Positions 34,222-43,542 of a stretch of DNA of 64,000 bases are shown piece after piece; position 1 is the first letter of the stretch; every line of letters begins with the position of its first letter. Under the pieces are notes generated by a model. It made no database searches, had not been told where the DNA came from, and saw only the letters and a program-made list of their open reading frames with translations. Source of the DNA: an uncultured Porphyromonadaceae bacterium (GTDB taxonomy: Bacteria > Bacteroidota > Bacteroidia > Bacteroidales > Muribaculaceae); contig CANRVB010000004.1 of NCBI GenBank assembly GCA_947643165.1, positions 62,001 through 126,000 of the forward strand. The letters are read 5' to 3'. The translations under genes and the position numbers were made by a program.

Positions 34222-36707
34222 AGCGTTTTAGGCGGATAAAGGGTGTCCCACCATGTTGAATCGTTCTTTAGGTATTTTTCAAACCAGGCGAAGATGGTGT
34301 TCTGCCATTTAATGCGCTTATCATAGTCCAGGATATGATGATCCTGATCTTCAACGGCTACAAATGCGGTCTCTTTGCCTAACAGCTTGAGGGCTGTGAA
34401 CATTTGTATGCTCTCACCAACGGGCACATTATTATCGGCATCGCCATGCAGGAAAAGTAACGGAGTGTTGACCTTCTCGGCGCGGAAAAGCGGGCTCTGG
34501 TCTACATATAGATCCTTGCGCGACCATGGGTAAGTGTTTGCCATTGATACCTCGCTGTAGCTGTACCCCCAATAGCCTTCACCCCAGTATGATGTATGGT
34601 CGGAGATGCCGGCATGTGAGATAGCAGCTGCAAATATATCAGTGACAGTCTGAAGGTACTGCGTCATAAAGCCACCGTAACTTGCTCCGATACATCCGAT
34701 TTTCGAAGCGTCAACCCAAGGATTTTCAGCACAGAATTGCTTTGTGCCTTCTATAATATCCTCGGCAACGCCCTGTCCCGCGGTGTTTACGTGGCGTGAG
34801 GCAAATTCCTGGCCACGACCTGTGGCACCACTGGGCACTATCACCAGTACGGCATATCCCTGCGCTGCATAAAGATTATGGGGATATCTGCTCTCAAAGT
34901 TTCGAGAAGTAGGTGAGCAACCGCCATAATAGTTGACTATAAGTGGGTACTTCTTCGACGGATCGAAATCGATTGGCTTATAATAGCGGCAATAGATTGA
35001 GTCCCCACGGCCGTTGTCAAAACTCCAGGCATTGCATTCGCTAAGCTTCACATCGGCAAATCGTTCAGCCGACGGCTCATCGATCAGTATGTTTTGTCCA
35101 CGGCGTGTGTCGGTGAGATAAAGACGATCAGGATTTGAAGCACCTTGTCCTGTCCACGCTACCAGCGATCCGGAACGCGGAAGCGAGAAGCTCTTAACCA
35201 AATCTTCATCTTCTGGAATTTGGCTGATGGCCCCCGATTTGGGATCAATGGTGTACATATGGTAATAATCACGATCTTCGGCGTTCAGATATATCTTGCC
35301 ATCGGCACGGCTCCATTCGTAGGCAATGACTGACGGATCGAAATGCTTTGTCAGAGGCTTGATGTCGGACGGATTGGCCGCATCAACAAGAAACAGTTCA
35401 GACTCGGTCATAGAGGCTGTACGGTCATCAGGTATGTCAAGGCCTATACCGTCAAGCGACTCCGGAGTGCCGGCTACAAGTATCTTCGTACCATCGGGCG
35501 AGAACTTAGCAGTCGAGACAAAACCATCTCCAGCCACGATAGTATCAGCCTTCATAGTGTTAAGATCAAGCGACATAATATCAAATACAGTGGTCGGACG
35601 CTTGGTCAGACGGCTGCGTCGTGTGGCTATGAGAGCTTTATGGCCATCGTCGGATATATCCATAAGCCATGTCTGCGCATTGCCAAACGTGAGCGGTTCC
35701 ACTGCTCCAGTAGCAAAGTCAACCTTGAGCAACGACACTCGGTTGCGCCATCCGGGCTGACGGTCTTCAGGCTCAAGTATCTGATATACATTACCTTCTT
35801 TGGGACCTTCCTTAACTTCTGAAACAATAGCAAAATCTTCTGTAGGGGCTATCGCTACAGAACCTGCTGGCATACCCTTGGCTATCACAGTCTCATTTCC
35901 TGTCAGAGGATCAAACGACACGAGCTCCGTACCATCAGCACCGGCCTTGGTCCGATACAGTTTGTTAGACCTGGGCATCCACCGTCCGCCGTCGCGACCC
36001 TCGGCCACCAACACTTTCCGGTCCTTACCGGTCGATGTAATACGGTAATATGAATCTGTACGTCCACCGGGAAGTGTATTCGTATACCATGTCTGAAGCA
36101 TACTTCCGTCTGGCGACAGTGCCACACCTACTATACGTTTACCGTCGGAGAAATCTGACAGCTGCACACTCCTCTTGCCCTCGCTTATGACGGTAGCCTT
36201 GGTTGCTATGCCCTTACCCTGAAGGCTCAATACGGGATTCGGTCGGCTACCGGGATAGGACAAGACATTGACCGATATAACATGAGTGCCTGGCAGAAGA
36301 TCAAACGCGCCTTGCGCCTCCTTACCGTCGACATATGTTTTATAGTCAGTAGCACCCTCCACATTAATCCTTACTCTTGGTACAAATACAGGCACATTCA
36401 CACTTGACTCTAAAGTAATCAAGGTTATAGACGAAGTATCGGCAACCTCAATAGCGGAACCGGGAACATATGGTGACTTCCCTACACGATAAGGACGATT
36501 GTTCAATTCGAGCAGACGTTTTATATCAGCAGATTTGCCATTAACATCCGTCTGGTCAATCATAAGCGGACTGCCCAACCTTACGGGCGTCGATACAGTC
36601 ATTTGAGAAAGGGGCAGCGAGTCGGACTTTATGTCTGCGACATTATCGGCCACAGCCGGCACATATAGAGCGGCAGCCCCCAGAATTGGTAAAAATAACT
36701 TATTCAT
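34218..36707 (-). CDS. S9 family peptidase (prolyl oligopeptidase / DPP-like), secreted
   Basis: An 829-residue exported serine peptidase. A signal peptide (MNKLFLPILGAAALYVPAVA) is followed by a beta-propeller with repeated ..LSPDGSML../..FSPDGTKIL.. blades. The C-terminal alpha/beta hydrolase carries the nucleophile in GASYGGFMTQY, the acid in HGDADNNVPVGES and the His in EDQDHHI. These features fit dipeptidyl-peptidase-like S9 enzymes that cleave after proline or other residues in the periplasm. It heads a minus-strand group running into DUF1599, BT_3928 and tpiA genes, and it has a good promoter. Confidence 0.92.
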   Translation of the reverse strand: MNKLFLPILGAAALYVPAVADNVADIKSDSLPLSQMTVSTPVRLGSPLMIDQTDVNGKSADIKRLLELNNRPYRVGKSPYVPGSAIEVADTSSITLITLESSVNVPVFVPRVRINVEGATDYKTYVDGKEAQGAFDLLPGTHVISVNVLSYPGSRPNPVLSLQGKGIATKATVISEGKRSVQLSDFSDGKRIVGVALSPDGSMLQTWYTNTLPGGRTDSYYRITSTGKDRKVLVAEGRDGGRWMPRSNKLYRTKAGADGTELVSFDPLTGNETVIAKGMPAGSVAIAPTEDFAIVSEVKEGPKEGNVYQILEPEDRQPGWRNRVSLLKVDFATGAVEPLTFGNAQTWLMDISDDGHKALIATRRSRLTKRPTTVFDIMSLDLNTMKADTIVAGDGFVSTAKFSPDGTKILVAGTPESLDGIGLDIPDDRTASMTESELFLVDAANPSDIKPLTKHFDPSVIAYEWSRADGKIYLNAEDRDYYHMYTIDPKSGAISQIPEDEDLVKSFSLPRSGSLVAWTGQGASNPDRLYLTDTRRGQNILIDEPSAERFADVKLSECNAWSFDNGRGDSIYCRYYKPIDFDPSKKYPLIVNYYGGCSPTSRNFESRYPHNLYAAQGYAVLVIVPSGATGRGQEFASRHVNTAGQGVAEDIIEGTKQFCAENPWVDASKIGCIGASYGGFMTQYLQTVTDIFAAAISHAGISDHTSYWGEGYWGYSYSEVSMANTYPWSRKDLYVDQSPLFRAEKVNTPLLFLHGDADNNVPVGESIQMFTALKLLGKETAFVAVEDQDHHILDYDKRIKWQNTIFAWFEKYLKNDSTWWDTLYPPKTL

Positions 36708-36755
36708 TGCTAATGCGATAATGATTGGTGCCCGGTGTGAATATCCAAGCGTTCA

Positions 36756-36787
36756 CAAAGTTAGCAATCATTGATGACAACAGCAAA
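36756..36787 (-). promoter_or_regulatory. Promoter for the S9 peptidase operon
   Basis: On the minus strand TTTG (complement of 36784-36787), a 20-bp spacer and TAACTTTG (complement of 36756-36763) lie about 50 bases before the peptidase ATG. Confidence 0.7.
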
Positions 36788-36855
36788 TCAATTTCGCCAT
36801 CCTGTTTCTACAATTATAAGCGTAATATTCTTATTCACCGACTATTGGAATAAAA

Positions 36856-36887
36856 TTTGGATATGCGCCAAAAAATCTTTAACTTTG
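36856..36887 (+). promoter_or_regulatory. Promoter for the etfB-etfA-acd operon
   Basis: TTTG (36856-36859), a 20-bp spacer and TAACTTTG (36880-36887). It is divergent from the peptidase promoter, with about 70 bp between the two -33 boxes. Confidence 0.72.
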
Positions 36888-36977
36888 CGACCTTGAAAAG
36901 GCGTAGCCAACCAATAGGTTATCTCTCCAGCCAGCCATCAACGAAAACTATAAACAACTATATCAATCATAAGAATT

Positions 36978-37853
36978 ATGAGTCTAAACATCGTTGTGCT
37001 CGCAAAGCAGGTGCCCGACACCCGTAATGTTGGCAAAGATGCAATGAAAGAAGATGGAACGATCAACCGTGCCGCGTTGCCAGCCATCTTCAATCCCGAA
37101 GACCTCAATGCACTTGAGCAGGCCCTTCGTCTCAAGGATGCGAATCCCGGCAGTACAGTGACTATGCTGACCATGGGCCTGCCGCGCGCTGCTGAGATCA
37201 TCCGCGAGGCCATGTACAGAGGTGCTGACAGTGGTATTGTTCTTACTGACCGCGCTCTCGGTGGTGCTGATACTCTCGCAACCAGCTATTCTCTGGCTCA
37301 AGCTGCAAAAAAAATCGGCAACTTTGACATCATACTTGGCGGACGTCAGGCCATTGACGGCGACACTGCACAGGTTGGTCCCCAGATCGCAGAAAAACTC
37401 GGAATACCTCAGGTAACATATGCTGAAGAGATCCTGGAGCTGAAAGATGGTTACGTGGTAGTAAAACGCCGTCTTGAGAATGGCGTCGAGACTGTAAAGG
37501 CCCCCCTGCCCTGCGTAGTTACCGTAAACGGTTCGGCTGCAGAATGCCGTCCACGCAACGCTATGAGACTCCAGAAATACAAGTATGCTGCATCACCCAG
37601 CGAGCAGGCAACTCTCAGCGATACACGCAAGGAGCTCCTGACAAAGCGTCCGTTCCTTAATATCTCTGAATGGAATGCCGCATTCGTAGAAGCCGATCCT
37701 CAGCAGATCGGTCTTGCCGGTTCGCCTACAAAGGTTAAATCGATCGAAAATGTAGTGTTCACAGCAAAAGAGAACCTTACTATCGATGGCGACAACGACG
37801 ATCAGATAGACAACCTGATGAAGGAACTTATAGCAAACCATACCATCGGTTAA
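36978..37853 (+). CDS. etfB: Electron transfer flavoprotein, beta subunit
   Basis: A 291-residue ETF small subunit (FixA type). It begins MSLNIVVLAKQVPDTRNVG and contains PEDLNALEQALRLKD, the AMP/FAD-binding GGRQAIDGDTAQVGPQIAEKLG and VVKRRLENGVETVKAPLPCVVTV, all standard for EtfB. With EtfA it carries two electrons from the adjacent acyl-CoA dehydrogenase. Whether this ETF bifurcates electrons, with a second FAD in EtfB, cannot be concluded from motif reading alone; the context of a dehydrogenase in the same operon is compatible. It is the first gene of the operon. Confidence 0.95.
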   Translation: MSLNIVVLAKQVPDTRNVGKDAMKEDGTINRAALPAIFNPEDLNALEQALRLKDANPGSTVTMLTMGLPRAAEIIREAMYRGADSGIVLTDRALGGADTLATSYSLAQAAKKIGNFDIILGGRQAIDGDTAQVGPQIAEKLGIPQVTYAEEILELKDGYVVVKRRLENGVETVKAPLPCVVTVNGSAAECRPRNAMRLQKYKYAASPSEQATLSDTRKELLTKRPFLNISEWNAAFVEADPQQIGLAGSPTKVKSIENVVFTAKENLTIDGDNDDQIDNLMKELIANHTIG

Positions 37854-37888
37854 GCAACGATTCAATACTCTTCAAAACAGATCTTCCC

Positions 37889-38929
37889 GTGTCACAACTA
37901 CAAGATAACAATAACCTAATAGTATACTGTGAGCTCACCGATGAAGGCCGTGTTGCCGACGTCAGCCTTGAGCTCCTGACCAAGGGCAAGGAACTTGCCA
38001 AGAAACTCGGCGTTAAGCTGGAAGCGGTTGTAGTAGGTAGCAACCTTCAGAATATTGAAGACCAGATCTTCCCCTATGGTGCTGATACCGTCTATAAGGT
38101 AGAGGACGCTCGTCTGTTCCCTTACACCAGCAATCCACATGCTGCAGTGCTGATCAATCTCTTCCGTCAGATCAAGCCGCAGGTATGTCTTATGGGTGCT
38201 ACATGCATAGGTCGCGACCTCGGACCGAGAGTGTCTTCATGCCTGCACAGCGGTCTTACAGCCGACTGCACCGCCCTTGAGATTGGACCTCACAAAGATC
38301 CTAAGACAGGCAAGGAATACACCGATCTTCTCTACCAGATCCGTCCCGCTTTTGGTGGTAACATCGTTGCAACAATTGTCAATCCGGATTGCCGTCCGCA
38401 AATGGCAACTGTACGCGAGGGCGTGATGCGCAAGGAAATTTTCGATCCTAACCACCGTGGTGAAGTAATCACTCTCGATGCAGCCGAATATGTAAAGCCC
38501 GAAGATTTTGTGGTTGAGATTATCGACCGCCACATCGAAAGTTCCAAAGTCAATATCAAGAATTCCCCCATCATCATAGCCGGTGGTTACGGTGTAGGCA
38601 GCAAGGAGAACTTTGATCTTCTGTACGAACTTGCCAACACTCTTGGTGGTGAAGTAGGCGCTTCACGTGCAGCTGTCGACGCTGGCTTCTGTGAGCATGA
38701 GCGTCAGATTGGACAGACAGGTGTCACCGTACGTCCAAAGCTTTATATCGCTTGCGGAATCTCCGGTCAGATTCAGCACGTTGCAGGTATGCAGGAAAGC
38801 TCGATCGTTATATCGATCAACAGCGATCCCAATGCCCCGATCAACTCTATTGCTGATTATGTAATAGTAGGAGAAGTCGAGGACGTCATACCCAAGCTTA
38901 TCAAGTATTACAAGAAGAACTCCAAGTAA
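37889..38929 (+). CDS. etfA: Electron transfer flavoprotein, alpha subunit
   Basis: A 346-residue ETF large subunit, with a GTG start giving MSQLQDNNNLIVYCELTDEGRVADVSLELLTKGKEL; no suitable ATG exists nearby, so GTG is supported. The C-terminal FAD-binding domain is clear: IIIAGGYGVGSKENF, GGEVGASRAAVDAGF, RQIGQTGVTVRPKLYIACGISGQIQHVAGMQ and a final IVVGEVEDVIPKL-like segment. It lies 35 bp after etfB and 7 bp before the acyl-CoA dehydrogenase gene. Length is a little above average because of the N-terminus. Confidence 0.95.
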   Translation: MSQLQDNNNLIVYCELTDEGRVADVSLELLTKGKELAKKLGVKLEAVVVGSNLQNIEDQIFPYGADTVYKVEDARLFPYTSNPHAAVLINLFRQIKPQVCLMGATCIGRDLGPRVSSCLHSGLTADCTALEIGPHKDPKTGKEYTDLLYQIRPAFGGNIVATIVNPDCRPQMATVREGVMRKEIFDPNHRGEVITLDAAEYVKPEDFVVEIIDRHIESSKVNIKNSPIIIAGGYGVGSKENFDLLYELANTLGGEVGASRAAVDAGFCEHERQIGQTGVTVRPKLYIACGISGQIQHVAGMQESSIVISINSDPNAPINSIADYVIVGEVEDVIPKLIKYYKKNSK

Positions 38930-38936
38930 AAGAACA

Positions 38937-40640
38937 ATGTCTAATTTCTATACAGATAATCCCGATCTCAAACATCATCTGGGTCACCCGTTGATGGAGA
39001 AGATCTCTGCTCTCAAAGAGAGAAACTATACAGATGCCGACAAGTATGACTATGCACCTGTCGACTTCGACGATGCAATGGACTCATATGAAAAAGTCCT
39101 TGAAATAGTCGGCGAACTCTGTGGCTCTACTATCAGCGACAATGCCGAGAGCGTTGACCATGATGGACCGCGTGTTGTCGGTGGTCGCGTTCAGTATGCA
39201 GCCGGCACACAGCAGAATCTTGAGGCTTGCCGTAAGGCCGGTCTCATGGGCATGGCCATGCCCCGTCGTCTTGGCGGTCTCAATTTCCCCATCACTCCCT
39301 ACATCATGGCAGCTGATATTGTCAGCCGCGCCGACGCAGGATTCGAGAATCTTTGGGGTCTGCAGGATTGCGCGGAGACAATCTACGAATTTGCTAACGA
39401 TGATCAGCGCGAGCGCTTTATCCCGCGCGTCTGCAATGGTGAGACCATGTCAATGGACCTCACTGAACCTGACGCCGGATCCGACCTTCAGAGCGTAATG
39501 CTCAAGGCAACGGAACAGCCTGACGGCACATGGCGTCTTAACGGAGTTAAGCGTTTCATCACCAACGGCGACAGCGACATTCATTTGGTATTAGCCCGTA
39601 GTGAGGACGGCACAAAAGATGGTCGTGGTCTGTCTATGTTCATATACGACAAACGCGATGGTGGTGTCACAGTTCGTCGCATTGAGAACAAAATGGGCAT
39701 CAAAGGCTCGCCAACATGCGAACTCGTATTTAAGAATGCAAAGGCAGAGTTGTGCGGATCCCGTCGTCTGGGACTCATCAAATATGTGATGGCCCTTATG
39801 AATGGCGCCCGTCTCGGCATTGCAGCTCAGTCGGTTGGTATCAGCGAACGCGCTTACCGTGAGGCTCTTGCCTACGCTCATGATCGTCGCCAATTCGGCA
39901 AAGCTATCATTGAGATGCCTGCTGTTTACGAGATGCTTGCTGTGATGAAAGCAAAACTTGATGCTTCGCGTACACTTCTCTATGAGACAGCACGCTTTGT
40001 AGATATCTACAAAATCTATGAGGATATCGCACGCGAACGTAGCCTCACACCCGACGAGCGTGCCGAGATGAAGCACTACAGCAAACTTGCAGATGCTCTG
40101 ACTCCTCTCGTAAAAGGTATGGGCAGCGAATATTGCAACCAGAATGCTTACGACTCGATTCAGATTCATGGTGGCTCTGGCTTCATGAAGGATTATGCAT
40201 GTGAGCGCGTATACCGTGATGCACGCATCACTTCGATATACGAAGGAACAACACAACTTCAGGTTGTAGCAGCCATCCGTCACGTCACCACTGGTACATA
40301 TATCAACCTCATGCGTCATTATAAGGCACAGCCATGCAAAAACGAGCTCAAGCCTATGCGTGATATGTTGACAAGCCTTGTCGGCCTCTATGAAGAGGCT
40401 GTCACTACCGTTACCAGCATCAAAGACGCCGCATATAATGACTTCATGGCTCGTCGATTGGTGGAAATGGCCGGTTGCATAATTATGAGCTACCTCTTGA
40501 TTGAGGATGCAAACCGCAATGACAAGTTCACTAAGTCTGCTGAGGTTTACACAAAAATGGCTCAGGCCGAAGTTACGAAGCATAGCAACTTCATCCGCAA
40601 CTTCACACCGGAACAACTCGCTTTCTACAAGCCGGAATAA
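38937..40640 (+). CDS. Acyl-CoA dehydrogenase, extended C-terminal type
   Basis: A 567-residue flavoprotein that oxidises acyl-CoA and passes electrons to ETF. It has MSMDLTEPDAGSDLQ (FAD/substrate signature 1), GVKRFITNGD, the helix ARLGIAAQSVGISERAYREALAYAHDRRQFGK and the catalytic glutamate context ITSIYEGTTQLQ. An extra 130-residue helical C-terminus after the usual end makes it longer than the 380-residue classical enzymes, resembling long-chain or ACAD9/VLCAD-like layouts. Chain-length preference is unknown. A strong terminator follows, closing the etf operon. Confidence 0.93.
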   Translation: MSNFYTDNPDLKHHLGHPLMEKISALKERNYTDADKYDYAPVDFDDAMDSYEKVLEIVGELCGSTISDNAESVDHDGPRVVGGRVQYAAGTQQNLEACRKAGLMGMAMPRRLGGLNFPITPYIMAADIVSRADAGFENLWGLQDCAETIYEFANDDQRERFIPRVCNGETMSMDLTEPDAGSDLQSVMLKATEQPDGTWRLNGVKRFITNGDSDIHLVLARSEDGTKDGRGLSMFIYDKRDGGVTVRRIENKMGIKGSPTCELVFKNAKAELCGSRRLGLIKYVMALMNGARLGIAAQSVGISERAYREALAYAHDRRQFGKAIIEMPAVYEMLAVMKAKLDASRTLLYETARFVDIYKIYEDIARERSLTPDERAEMKHYSKLADALTPLVKGMGSEYCNQNAYDSIQIHGGSGFMKDYACERVYRDARITSIYEGTTQLQVVAAIRHVTTGTYINLMRHYKAQPCKNELKPMRDMLTSLVGLYEEAVTTVTSIKDAAYNDFMARRLVEMAGCIIMSYLLIEDANRNDKFTKSAEVYTKMAQAEVTKHSNFIRNFTPEQLAFYKPE

Positions 40641-40661
40641 TCAACCTCTACAAATATAGTC

Positions 40662-40712
40662 ACCGGGCTTCGGAGAGCGTCGACAAGGCGAACTCGAAGC
40701 CCGGTAATTTTT
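40662..40712 (+). terminator. Terminator of the etf operon
   Basis: ACCGGGCTTCG pairs perfectly with CGAAGCCCGGT around a 22-base loop, followed by AATTTTTG. It starts 22 bases past the dehydrogenase stop. Confidence 0.85.
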
Positions 40713-40792
40713 GGCATAGTGATGCCATATAAATGTCACGATCCTTCCAACTGTCCACTACTTGAATACCCCGATATCTAATAATCGTGTAT

Positions 40793-41209
40793 ATGAGACT
40801 CCTAAAAATATTTTCAATCATAGCCGCCTTATTTATGACAGGATGTGTCGCAAAAGCACCCGATACAGACATTGAAGTTGTATCGCCAAGTGAATTCCAG
40901 ACTAAATTGCAAGCTGATAGCAATGGATATCTCCTTGACGTACGCAAACCTGACGAATTTGCATCCGGACATCTCAAAGGTGCCCATTTGCTTAATTGGC
41001 TTGATACTGAAAATTTCAAGCAAGAAGCCAAGAACCTTGATAAGTCCAAGACGATCTATGTGTATTGCCGAAGCGGCAGAAGAAGCAATGAGGCAGCGAC
41101 CTACCTTAGTGATCAGGGATACACGGTCGTTGACATGAATGGCGGTATTCTGGCCTGGGAGAATGATAAATTACCGGTGATCACCGAAGTTGACAACTCT
41201 GAATCATGA
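40793..41209 (+). CDS. Rhodanese-domain lipoprotein
   Basis: The ATG at 40793 is preferred over the GTG two codons earlier. The 138-residue product has a lipoprotein signal (MRLLKIFSIIAALFMTGC, acylated Cys18) and one rhodanese domain: EVVSPSEFQTKLQ, LLDVRKPDEFASGHLKGAHLLNW and the active-site loop YVYCRSGRRSNEAA with Cys92. It ends with GYTVVDMNGGILAWENDKLPV. Such periplasm-facing rhodaneses probably handle persulfide sulfur, but the acceptor is unknown. It is flanked by a terminator upstream and a promoter-like region before metF, so it seems monocistronic. Confidence 0.9.
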   Translation: MRLLKIFSIIAALFMTGCVAKAPDTDIEVVSPSEFQTKLQADSNGYLLDVRKPDEFASGHLKGAHLLNWLDTENFKQEAKNLDKSKTIYVYCRSGRRSNEAATYLSDQGYTVVDMNGGILAWENDKLPVITEVDNSES

Positions 41210-41387
41210 GTGGCATTGCGCATATTAAATATGAACGTTATGCGTTAAATTCATAATAAAAGAGCTATATTTGCACTATGATCTAATTGAATCACAATTT
41301 TCGCTTTCCGATTGTTACATTTGCGACACTTGACATATTGGCAATCTATGCTAAATTTATGATTCAGATCCGAAGGATTTTACAACT

Positions 41388-42356
41388 ATGACCATTCCCC
41401 AATTAATAGCAGAAAAGAGCTGCGGCAAAGGCTTCTCCATCGAAGTTCTGCCTCCTCTCAAAGGCAGAGGCATCGGACAATTATTTGATTCCGTCGACTC
41501 GCTTATCGACTTCGACCCGTTGTATATCAATATAACAACCCATCGTAGCGAATTAGTATACCGATCGACTGCCGATGGATTGTATCAACGTGTGAGCGAA
41601 CGTTCACGTCCCGGCACTGTAGCTGTGGCTGCCGCAATTCAGCACCGCTACAATATACCGGCTGTACCCCACCTGATATGCAGCGGATATACAAAACTTG
41701 AAACCGAGTATGCCCTGATCGACCTTAACTTTCTGGGGATAACAAATGTACTCCTGCTACGTGGCGACAAGGCCAAACATGAGAGCCGATTCATTCCGAA
41801 TGAAGGAGGACATGCACATGCCTCCGAGCTTCAGGGACAAGTGAATGATTTCAACCGCGGCCTATTCCTTGACGGCACCCCTATGGATATGCTCGATGAC
41901 CAGAGAAAGCGTTTCAGTTATGGAGTGGCTGGCTATCCTGAAAAACATGACGAGGCACCGAACATGGACTTTGATCTGCAATGGCTCCGTCATAAGGTTG
42001 ACAACGGTGCCGAGTATGTGGTTACTCAAATGTTTTTCGACAACCAGCGATATTTCGATTTTGTAGAACGGTGTCGCAAAGCAGGTATCAATGTCCCGAT
42101 AATACCGGGATTGAAACCGATTCTGAGCAAAGGCCAAATGACAATACTTCCCAAAGTATTCCACGTAGACCTTCCGGCCGATCTTGTTAATGCAGTATCG
42201 GCATGTAAGGATGATAAGGCTGTAAAACAGGTTGGTGTGGAGTGGCTGGCTAATCAGATGAAAGAATTATATGCCAACAATGTACCAAGTGTTCATATCT
42301 ATTCATTAAATGCCGTTCAGAGCGTCCGACGTGCATTGGAAATCGTAAAGGGCTGA
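41388..42356 (+). CDS. metF: Methylenetetrahydrofolate reductase
   Basis: A 322-residue FAD-dependent TIM-barrel enzyme that reduces 5,10-methylene-THF to 5-methyl-THF for methionine synthesis. It shows FSIEVLPPLKGRG with the catalytic Glu region, YINITTHRS, PHLICSGYTKLE, VLLLRGDKA, FSYGVAGYPEKHDEAPN and VVTQMFFDN, all MetF signatures. Length is typical of the NADH-type bacterial enzyme. It starts a run metF-holB-addB-hemW with very short gaps. Upstream are TATATTTG (41266) and TACATTTG (near 41318) boxes with weak -33 partners; I see no S-box-type riboswitch. Confidence 0.95.
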   Translation: MTIPQLIAEKSCGKGFSIEVLPPLKGRGIGQLFDSVDSLIDFDPLYINITTHRSELVYRSTADGLYQRVSERSRPGTVAVAAAIQHRYNIPAVPHLICSGYTKLETEYALIDLNFLGITNVLLLRGDKAKHESRFIPNEGGHAHASELQGQVNDFNRGLFLDGTPMDMLDDQRKRFSYGVAGYPEKHDEAPNMDFDLQWLRHKVDNGAEYVVTQMFFDNQRYFDFVERCRKAGINVPIIPGLKPILSKGQMTILPKVFHVDLPADLVNAVSACKDDKAVKQVGVEWLANQMKELYANNVPSVHIYSLNAVQSVRRALEIVKG

Positions 42357-42360
42357 CAAT

Positions 42361-43503
42361 ATGCTGTTTTCCGAGATTCCGGGTCATGAAGACACAAAAC
42401 GTCGTCTGCGGGAAATGGCAGATGGCAATAAGCTTCCACATGCATTGATGCTTGAGGGACAGGAAGGTATAGGTAAGTTCGCACTGATACGCGCATTCGC
42501 CCAATACATAAACTGTACGGGACGAATGCCTGGTGATACAGACAGTTGCGGAAATTGTCCTTCCTGCCATCACTATGCCAGTATGACGCATATTGATACA
42601 CTGTGGATATACCCGGTTGTCAAGCTCGAAAAGATGAAAACTCCGCCAACAAGCGATGATTTTCATGACGAGTGGATGGACTATCTTGATGGTCGCATTT
42701 ATATGGATATGTCGCAATGGACCGATATATTCGATAAAAAGAATGCCGTGCCGACCATTTACGTCACCGAAAGTGATTCTCTAATCAGGAAACTATCGTT
42801 TGCTTCACATACCTCCCGATATAAAATCGTTCTGTGGTGGCTACCCGAGCGCATGAATGTCGAGACAGCAAACAAACTGCTCAAGATTATAGAAGAACCC
42901 TACCAGGACACTATATTTCTGATGACTGCTAACAATCCGGCGCAGATACTTCCGACAGTCTACAGCCGCGTTCAGCGCATCAAGGTAACTCCATATCCCG
43001 AAACTGAGGTAGCTCAGATCCTGACTTCCAGATACGCATTGCCGATTCAGGATGCTGAAGAGATCGCACGGTTGTCGCATGGCAGTATGTCATCCGCTAT
43101 CGGAACCATATCGGTCAACAAGCGCAAGGCCCGGATGTTTGAGATGTTCAAACAACTTATGAGGCTCGCATATCAACGCAATGTCATAGAGCTAAGACAA
43201 TGGGCCGCCGATCTTGCCGCTACGGGCCGCGAACAGCAGTTGGAATTCTACTCATATGCCGTGCGGCTGATACGTGAGAATTTTGTGAAAAATTTCGCCA
43301 TCGACAGTCTTGTCTACATGGATCAGGAAGAATGGAAATTTGGCAACAATTTCTCCCGGTTCATATGCGAACGCAATGTCGAGCAACTGGCTGGTGTCTT
43401 CAACTCTGCCATAACCGATATTGCCGCGAATGGCAACGGAAAAATCATAAATCTTGATGTGGCACTGAAGGTTATAGTCCTGTTGATACCACCTAAGTCA
43501 TAA
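42361..43503 (+). CDS. holB: DNA polymerase III delta-prime subunit
   Basis: A 380-residue clamp-loader ATPase-like subunit. The N-terminus EIPGHEDTKRRLREM and P-loop GQEGIGK (33-39) are followed by a zinc module with Cys52, Cys63, Cys66 and Cys69 (CGNCPSC). KIVLWWLPERMNVETANKLLKIIEEPYQDTIFLMTANNPAQILPTVYSRVQ spans the sensor 1 region, where the SRC motif reads SRV. A C-terminal helical collar domain follows. It loads the beta clamp together with DnaX and HolA. It starts 4 bases after metF, so the two are probably coupled. Confidence 0.92.
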   Translation: MLFSEIPGHEDTKRRLREMADGNKLPHALMLEGQEGIGKFALIRAFAQYINCTGRMPGDTDSCGNCPSCHHYASMTHIDTLWIYPVVKLEKMKTPPTSDDFHDEWMDYLDGRIYMDMSQWTDIFDKKNAVPTIYVTESDSLIRKLSFASHTSRYKIVLWWLPERMNVETANKLLKIIEEPYQDTIFLMTANNPAQILPTVYSRVQRIKVTPYPETEVAQILTSRYALPIQDAEEIARLSHGSMSSAIGTISVNKRKARMFEMFKQLMRLAYQRNVIELRQWAADLAATGREQQLEFYSYAVRLIRENFVKNFAIDSLVYMDQEEWKFGNNFSRFICERNVEQLAGVFNSAITDIAANGNGKIINLDVALKVIVLLIPPKS

Positions 43504-43542
43504 CAGCCCGTGCCGCTTTACCATAGCGAGATCAAGTAACTG

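Noticed and set aside
39591-40616. 341-residue minus-strand ORF
   Set aside because: It lies entirely antisense to a clear acyl-CoA dehydrogenase, has no recognisable motif and a cysteine/histidine-rich shadow composition.
41210-41387. S-box type riboswitch upstream of metF
   Set aside because: I looked for the conserved core and a long leader with terminator and found neither.
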